From: JAAYBR01 sp033813475
Lineage (GTDB): Bacteria > Hydrogenedentota > Hydrogenedentia > Hydrogenedentales > CAITNO01
Length of the DNA: 10,202 nucleotides
Assembly: GCA_033813475.1 (NCBI GenBank)
Contig: JAPXRP010000158.1
Location: 1 to 10,202 of the forward strand
Direction: 5' to 3'
The notes under the pieces were generated by a model. That model ran no database searches and had not been told where the DNA came from. It saw only the letters and a list, made by a program, of their open reading frames with translations. The translations under genes were made by a program, and so were the position numbers. Positions 6,139-10,202 of the stretch are shown one piece after another (position 1 is the first letter of the stretch; each line of letters starts with the position of its first letter).

Positions 6139-7230
6139 ATGAGCACGCAGCGTTCCGAGACGGGAAGGGCCGTCCAACGGCACGGGTGGGCGGTCCTGGC
6201 CGCGGTGGGGATGATGGCGGCGGCGGGCTGGGCGGCGGAAGGCGACCTGCCCGCCGTGCGCATGACGCACCGCGCCATGGGGGCGGAGTTCGACTTTGTC
6301 CTCGTGGGGGATTCGCCGCAGACAAGCCCCGACGCGCTGACCTACGCGGGGGAGGCCGCCTTTGAGGTAATAGACCGGCTGGAGCGCCGCATCAGCAACT
6401 GGATCGGGGAGAGCCCCGTGTCGGTAATGAACCGGCGGGCGTCGGAGGGGCCGGTGGTGGTGGATCATGACGTGTTCGGCCTGCTGGAGACGTCGCGCCG
6501 GTTTTACGACGACACGGACGGCGTGTTCGACGTGACCGTGGGGCCGCTGCTGGCGCGGTGGGGGTTCTACAATCAGAAGGGCGTGCTTCCCAAGCCGGAG
6601 GCGCTCGCCGCCTTGCGGGAGAGCGTCGGCATGCACCGCGTGGAGCTGGACCCGGCGACGCGCTCGGTGCGCTTCACGCGGCCGGGGATGCGGGTGGATT
6701 TCGGGGGCATCGGCAAGGGGCTCGCGCTGGACCGCGCGGCGGAGATTCTGCGGCAGAACGGGGTGAACCGCGCGCGGCTCCATGCGAGCACGAGCACCAT
6801 TGTGGTGATGGGGACGCCGCCCGCCTCGAAGACCTGGGGCTTCGAGATCACCTGGCCCTTCGAGGACCCCGAGGGAAAGCACCCGCCCGTGACGGAGGTG
6901 GAGATCGCCCCCGGCGAGTCCCTCTCGACCTCCAGCGCGAGCGAGCGCTATGTCGAGATGGACGGGAAACGCTACGCGCACATCTTCGACCCGAGGACCG
7001 GCCGCCCCGTGGATACAAACATCCGCAGCGCCACGGCCGTCGCCCCCACGGGCACGGAGAGCGACGCGCTGAGCACGGCCTTTTTCATCCTGGGCGAGGA
7101 CGCGGTGCGCGCCTACTGCGCGAAGCACCCGGCGGTGCGCGCCCTGCTGGTGGTGGAACGGGAGGGGCGCCTCGACATCGTGCGGATCAACTTCCCGGAC
7201 CGGGGAAAGACCGAGGAGGGCACCCCATGA
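6139..7230 (+). CDS. apbE: FAD:protein FMN transferase (ApbE family), exported
   Basis: A 363-residue ApbE-family flavin transferase. These enzymes split FAD with Mg2+ and attach FMN to a Thr or Ser of an extracytoplasmic target protein. Residues 17-33 form a hydrophobic signal segment after a basic start (RAVQRHGW), so it should act in the periplasm. Family motifs in order: MGAEFDF, RRISNW, FDVTVGPLLARWGF, D187-FGGIGKG (187-194), TSSASERYVEMDGKRYAHIFDPRTG (H281 to G288) and S-D309-A-L-S-T313, with D309 and T313 as likely metal ligands. Odd: the segment usually carrying a double glycine (as in N-A-G-G-x-I) reads H215-A-S-T-S-T, so the flavin pocket differs. ATG 6139 is chosen over earlier starts because the promoter and repeat lie upstream of it. 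It overlaps the next gene by 4 bp (ATGA), so the two are translationally coupled. Family call sure; activity likely but unproven. Confidence 0.9.
   Translation: MSTQRSETGRAVQRHGWAVLAAVGMMAAAGWAAEGDLPAVRMTHRAMGAEFDFVLVGDSPQTSPDALTYAGEAAFEVIDRLERRISNWIGESPVSVMNRRASEGPVVVDHDVFGLLETSRRFYDDTDGVFDVTVGPLLARWGFYNQKGVLPKPEALAALRESVGMHRVELDPATRSVRFTRPGMRVDFGGIGKGLALDRAAEILRQNGVNRARLHASTSTIVVMGTPPASKTWGFEITWPFEDPEGKHPPVTEVEIAPGESLSTSSASERYVEMDGKRYAHIFDPRTGRPVDTNIRSATAVAPTGTESDALSTAFFILGEDAVRAYCAKHPAVRALLVVEREGRLDIVRINFPDRGKTEEGTP
7213..7220 (+). promoter_or_regulatory. Ribosome binding site inside the apbE-like gene for the next gene
   Basis: GAGGAGGG at 7213-7220, 6 nt before ATG 7227, lies within the last codons of the apbE-like gene. 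Together with the ATGA overlap it fixes the downstream start. Confidence 0.75.
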
Positions 7231-8732
7231 ACGGCGTCAACAGGCGGGATTTCGTGAAATGCGCGGGCGCGGCGGCGGGATTCGCCGTCGCGGCGGGGGT
7301 CTCCCCCTTCACCTACGCGCAGAACAGCAAGGTGGTGGTCGGCTGTGTCGGGGTCGGCGGCCAGGGGTGCTTCCACCTGAAAGAGGGCCTCTGCGGCAAC
7401 GCCGACATCCATGTGGCGGCGTACAGTGACGTGTACGCCGCCTGGCAGAGGATGGCCATGCCGCGGGCCCGCCTGTCCAACGCCAAGCAGTATATCGCCG
7501 AGGGGCAGAAGCCGACGGCGGACCAGATCGCCGCAGCGAGGGCCCTTCCGGAGCCGAATGTGTACTACGACTACCGCGAGATGCTGGAAAAGGAGCGGCT
7601 GGACGGCGTCATCATCTCCAGCCCCCTGCTCACGCACGCCCCCATCACGCTGGCGGCCCTCGACGCGGGCAAGTACGTCTTCTGCGAGGCGACCCTTGTC
7701 CCCACCATCGAGGAGGGCCGCGCCGTCGTCACGAAGTGCCACGACACGGGGAAATGGGTCCAGGTCGGCCACCAGCGCCGCTACAACCCGAAGTACAACC
7801 TCGCCATGAGCCTCGTGTACGACAGGGGGGCTGTCGGGCGGATCACCCACGTCACCGCCCAGCAGCACCGCAACAGCCAGTGGCGGCGGCCCATCTTCGC
7901 CGACTATGTGCTGAACGACGAGGAGAAGAAGTACATCACGGACCTGGACAAACACCTGAACTGGCGGATCCGCGCCGACTGCTCCGGCGGCCTCTACACC
8001 GAGCTGGCCACGCACCAGACCGACATCGCCAACTGGTTCCTCAAGGCCGTGCCCAGCCGCGTCTACTCCTCCGGCGGCCTCGACTACTGGAAGGACGGCC
8101 GCACCACGGACGACAACATCTACATCATGTACGAGTACGACATCCGCCGCGGCGACCCGGGGTTCATCCAGATCAAGTCCCCCACCACGCTCATGGACGA
8201 CAGCCTCGCCAACCGGAGCTACACCGTCCGTTTCCAGTACTCCGGCATCCTTGGCACCTACAAGCGCGATTGCCGCGAGCTGATCGAGGGCAACCTCGGC
8301 ACGCTGGACCTCAGCGAGGAGGACTGCGTTGTCTACGGTGAGGAGGTCGCCGTGGAGTCGGAAAAATTCTCCGTCGAGGAGCTCAGCAAGAAGATGGCAC
8401 TGGGCCTCACCCGCTACCGCAAGACGAGCAAGCAGGGGATTCGCCTGCTTGCCGACCAGCCCGGCCTCCCCGCCCCCGACGCCTACCAGTTCCAGGCCTT
8501 CGCCGAGGGCGTCCGCACCGGCAAACCGCCGCGCAACAACCAGATGGTCGGCTTCACCACCGCCATCACGGCCATCGCCGCCATACAGTCGCGCACCGAG
8601 GGCCGCCCCGTCACCATAGACCCCGCGTGGTATGCCTTCGACTTCGAGGTGCCGTCCTTCTACGACCACGATGCGTCGTGGGTCCAGCAGGCGCCGCAGC
8701 CGGAGGCGTCCGGCGACAAACAGCCGGTGTGA
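7227..8732 (+). CDS. Tat-exported Gfo/Idh/MocA family protein
   Basis: A 501-residue Gfo/Idh/MocA-type protein, a family of mostly sugar NAD(P)-dependent oxidoreductases. The N-terminus is a twin-arginine signal (N5-R6-R7-D8-F9-V10-K11, then a hydrophobic stretch, cleavage likely after A31), so the folded, cofactor-loaded protein would be exported. The Rossmann fold begins VVVGCVGVGGQG with G42-x-G44-x-x-G47. The C-terminal substrate domain has SGGLYTELATHQTDIANW, with H263 at the usual active-site His place. Odd: the EKP motif that normally carries the catalytic lysine reads E154-A155-T156, so classical hydride-transfer chemistry is doubtful. It could be a glycosidase-like member, use another base, or be a binding protein. 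It shares 4 bp with the apbE-like gene and is last in the operon; a CACGGAC palindrome follows 9 bp after the stop. Family sure, activity open. Confidence 0.92.
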   Translation: MNGVNRRDFVKCAGAAAGFAVAAGVSPFTYAQNSKVVVGCVGVGGQGCFHLKEGLCGNADIHVAAYSDVYAAWQRMAMPRARLSNAKQYIAEGQKPTADQIAAARALPEPNVYYDYREMLEKERLDGVIISSPLLTHAPITLAALDAGKYVFCEATLVPTIEEGRAVVTKCHDTGKWVQVGHQRRYNPKYNLAMSLVYDRGAVGRITHVTAQQHRNSQWRRPIFADYVLNDEEKKYITDLDKHLNWRIRADCSGGLYTELATHQTDIANWFLKAVPSRVYSSGGLDYWKDGRTTDDNIYIMYEYDIRRGDPGFIQIKSPTTLMDDSLANRSYTVRFQYSGILGTYKRDCRELIEGNLGTLDLSEEDCVVYGEEVAVESEKFSVEELSKKMALGLTRYRKTSKQGIRLLADQPGLPAPDAYQFQAFAEGVRTGKPPRNNQMVGFTTAITAIAAIQSRTEGRPVTIDPAWYAFDFEVPSFYDHDASWVQQAPQPEASGDKQPV

Positions 8733-8741
8733 GGGGAACGC

Positions 8742-8843
8742 GCACGGACAGACACGGACGTGCACGGACCCGCACGGACGAGGAGAACCCCTGCCGGGCA
8801 CCCCGGTCCGTGGCCGTCCGTGTTGGTCCGTGTCCGTCCGTGC
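8742..8843. repeat. Imperfect inverted repeat built of CACGGAC units
   Basis: The left arm 8742-8780 and right arm 8805-8843 are 39 nt each and complementary except at roughly six or seven positions, around a 24-nt loop. Each arm is itself an array of four CACGGAC units (GTCCGTG in the right arm) spaced 8-11 nt apart. I recognise such CACGGAC/GTCCGTG arrays as common intergenic repeats in planctomycete- and Hydrogenedentes-like genomes. It fills the gap between two convergent genes and could act as a bidirectional transcript-end hairpin, although no T-run follows. Confidence 0.8.
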
Positions 8844-8868
8844 TGCCCGGGGGCTGCGCTGCCTTTGC

Positions 8869-9912
8869 TCAGACGTCGCCGATGGCGCCGATGACTGCGG
8901 CGACGGGGACGAGCACGGGCTCGTTGGCCCCCTGGAGGGCCTGCTCAGCCTGCTGGGGCGTCATGGTGTCGAGCCCCGGAATGGGGAGATAACGGAGAAA
9001 CTCCACATGGCCGTCTAGGAAAAGCACGTTGCAGCCGGCAAAGGGTGGCCGGGACTTGGAGCGGGCGCAGCCGCCGAAGAGTTGTTGGAAACGCGTCTTG
9101 TCCGGGGGGGCGTGGTTGAAACGCATCCCGTCGCCGCCCATGATCATCCGGTCGGACATGATCCAGATGACGCTCTGCGCCATGTTGGAAGCGCCGGGCT
9201 TGTTGATGTCGGTGATGTGGAACCGCTCGACGCCCTCATGAAGGCGGTGAATCGTGGTCTCCCCACGGTTGCCGGCCGTGGGAAACGCCGTGCTGGAGAG
9301 GTCGGCGTCCCGGTCCACATCGGCGGCCACGGCGAGGGCGTCCTTTGCCGCCAGATGGGCCGGGTCGAGAATGGCGTCCAGCAGCGCCCCCATCTGGACC
9401 GGGACCAGGGTGTTCCCGTCGGGCACCGTGCCGACGTCCGACAGGGCGGCCAGACTATTGAAAGTGCTGGCCGGGGCGCAGGGCTTGAGGTTGTCCAGCA
9501 TCCACCCCAAATACTGATAGCCTGACGCCACCAGCCGGGGCGACTGGGCCAGCCCCTCCTCCTGGAGCCGTTTGGCGCGCTCTTCCGCCAGGGGGGAATT
9601 GGGACAGACGCAGATTGTGACATCCGTCAGATACTCTGGATAGACCGCGCAGACCGACGGCCCCGCCGCCATCTGGAGGTCGAAGGTGTTGCCGGGGCGC
9701 CGGCGCAGCACCTGCATCGGGGGAAAGGCCCCCTCGTGCTCGTTGCAGTACATCTTCATCACCAGCCCCCACTGCTTCAGGTTGTTCTGGCAGGAGATAC
9801 GGCGTCTAGGCTTCGTCCCCGGACCAAGAGCCGGCAGCAAGACCAACGCCAAGACGGTGATCAGGGCCAACACCACGCACAGTTCCAAAGTGGTGAGACC
9901 GCGTTGCCGCAT
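8869..9912 (-). CDS. Type II secretion pseudopilin-like protein (H-X9-DG / DUF1559 style)
   Basis: A 347-residue protein with a prepilin-type N-terminus: short leader MRQRG5, cleavage before L6, the essential E at mature position 5 (E10), then a 16-residue hydrophobic helix (LCVVLALITVLALVLL). A prepilin peptidase would process it and a type II secretion/type IV pilus-like assembly would use it. CQNNLKQWGLVMKMYCNEHEGAFPP follows the helix, as in the large pseudopilin families of planctomycete-like bacteria, and LFLDGHVEFL (D300-G301) near the C-terminus matches their DG signature. The histidine nine residues before the DG is replaced by proline here. Several other cysteines (ICVCPN and others) could form disulfides. 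I start at ATG 9912 because a frame extending to GTG 9984 would bury the leader. The gene is single and convergent with the Gfo/Idh/MocA gene. Such genomes carry dozens of orphan copies; individual roles are unknown. Confidence 0.9.
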   Translation of the reverse strand: MRQRGLTTLELCVVLALITVLALVLLPALGPGTKPRRRISCQNNLKQWGLVMKMYCNEHEGAFPPMQVLRRRPGNTFDLQMAAGPSVCAVYPEYLTDVTICVCPNSPLAEERAKRLQEEGLAQSPRLVASGYQYLGWMLDNLKPCAPASTFNSLAALSDVGTVPDGNTLVPVQMGALLDAILDPAHLAAKDALAVAADVDRDADLSSTAFPTAGNRGETTIHRLHEGVERFHITDINKPGASNMAQSVIWIMSDRMIMGGDGMRFNHAPPDKTRFQQLFGGCARSKSRPPFAGCNVLFLDGHVEFLRYLPIPGLDTMTPQQAEQALQGANEPVLVPVAAVIGAIGDV

Positions 9913-9918
9913 GTCCAG

Positions 9919-9928
9919 TCCTCCTCCC
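9919..9928 (-). promoter_or_regulatory. Strong ribosome binding site fixing the pseudopilin start
   Basis: On the minus strand GGGAGGAGGA (9928-9919) stands 6 nt before ATG 9912. It fixes a five-residue prepilin leader (MRQRG) and excludes the longer frame starting at 9984. Confidence 0.8.
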
Positions 9929-10134
9929 GTAACGGGGCGTCCCATCCTGCGGGGAGCAGCCGTGCCCCCACCGGCAGGCGCCACCTCCTGACGCCGACTT
10001 TCCTAGTGTCAGGGTACACCATCCCGCGCGGAACCGCAAGCCCCCCGGACCCGGGGCAATCGCACTAAAATGTCCCTCGAGAAACGCCTGCGAGCGGCAT
10101 GGACGTCCCTTGGTTATGTGATTCTGTCTTTCTT
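9929..10134. other. Upstream region of the pseudopilin gene, no gene seen
   Basis: I see no convincing gene. The minus-strand promoter of the pseudopilin gene should lie here. The best match I find is TTGCGG (10039-10034), 17 bp, TACCCT (10016-10011), which is weak. A second purine-rich tract (AGGAGG on the minus strand near 9985-9989) has no suitable start codon at normal spacing. Confidence 0.35.
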
Positions 10135-10202
10135 GTCCCAACGGGACATCCGCATATAGCCCAGGCCAGGCCGCCGCCCGAAGGGCCAGGCCTGCCCTGG
10201 GT
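10135..10202. repeat. Edge of a dispersed hairpin repeat (AACGGGAC ... CCCAGG/CCTGGG)
   Basis: A small hairpin GTCCC-AAC-GGGAC (10135-10147) is followed by AT-rich CATATAG, then a larger stem. Bases 10160-10172 pair with 10189-10201 at 12 of 13 positions (CCCAGG / CCTGGG ends). This order, a short hairpin with CAACGGG, a TATAG-like joint and a CCCAGG..CCTGGGT hairpin, is one I recognise from repeats scattered through planctomycete-like genomes, often near REP-associated tyrosine transposases. It is cut by the window edge, so any such transposase would be outside. Confidence 0.6.

Noticed and set aside
7113..8801. Minus-strand open frame of 562 codons opposite the Gfo/Idh/MocA gene.
   Set aside because: Shadow of a well-supported plus-strand gene; no start signal or domain.
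8742..8843. Regular short repeats considered as a CRISPR array.
   Set aside because: Units are only 7 bp, spacers 1-4 bp, the arms are inverted copies, and no cas gene is present.

Overview
The window is GC-rich (roughly two-thirds G+C by eye) bacterial chromosome from a Gram-negative-type organism. The gene mix points to the Planctomycetota / Verrucomicrobiota / Candidatus Hydrogenedentota part of the tree. The clues are an exported PQQ-like propeller protein whose mature end starts SWPQFRGPSGNG, a Tat-exported Gfo/Idh/MocA protein, a pseudopilin of the H-X9-DG/DUF1559 style, and several palindromic intergenic repeats of a kind common in those genomes. Hydrogenedentota is my best guess, made from memory and not from a search. 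No rRNA, tRNA, phage, transposase or CRISPR array is visible.

Layout. Bases 1-368 hold no gene, only a less GC-rich leader stretch and a perfect 32-bp inverted repeat (164-237). An HNH endonuclease gene (369-971, minus) is divergent from a B12-binding-type radical SAM gene (1165-2616, plus), with a promoter-like pair for each gene in the 193 bp between them. After a 151-bp gap come two genes 5 bp apart: an N-acyltransferase with a LuxI/FeeM-like GNAT fold (2768-3373) and an unassigned 372-residue protein that reads like two GNAT domains in tandem (3379-4497). Next is a secreted beta-propeller protein with its own good sigma-70-like promoter (4567-5865). A 273-bp gap holds a second palindromic repeat (5912-6004) followed by the best promoter of the window (TTGACA-N17-CATAAT). 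That promoter serves a two-gene operon with a 4-bp ATGA overlap: an exported ApbE-like FAD:protein FMN transferase (6139-7230) and a Tat-exported Gfo/Idh/MocA-like protein (7227-8732). A third palindromic repeat, built from CACGGAC units (8742-8843), separates this operon from a convergent pseudopilin-like gene (8869-9912, minus). The right edge (10135-10202) enters a fourth repeat.

How the genes may work together. The acyltransferase pair is the most system-like unit: a possible small-molecule (N-acyl amino acid or related) synthesis module. The ApbE/Gfo-Idh-MocA pair are both predicted to be exported and are translationally coupled. The Gfo/Idh/MocA member has lost the usual EKP lysine (EAT instead), and the ApbE member has lost the usual double glycine of its central motif, so both may have departed from textbook activity. 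The remaining genes (HNH nuclease, radical SAM, propeller, pseudopilin) look like independent single-gene units. Most intergenic gaps over 100 bp carry a different palindromic repeat.
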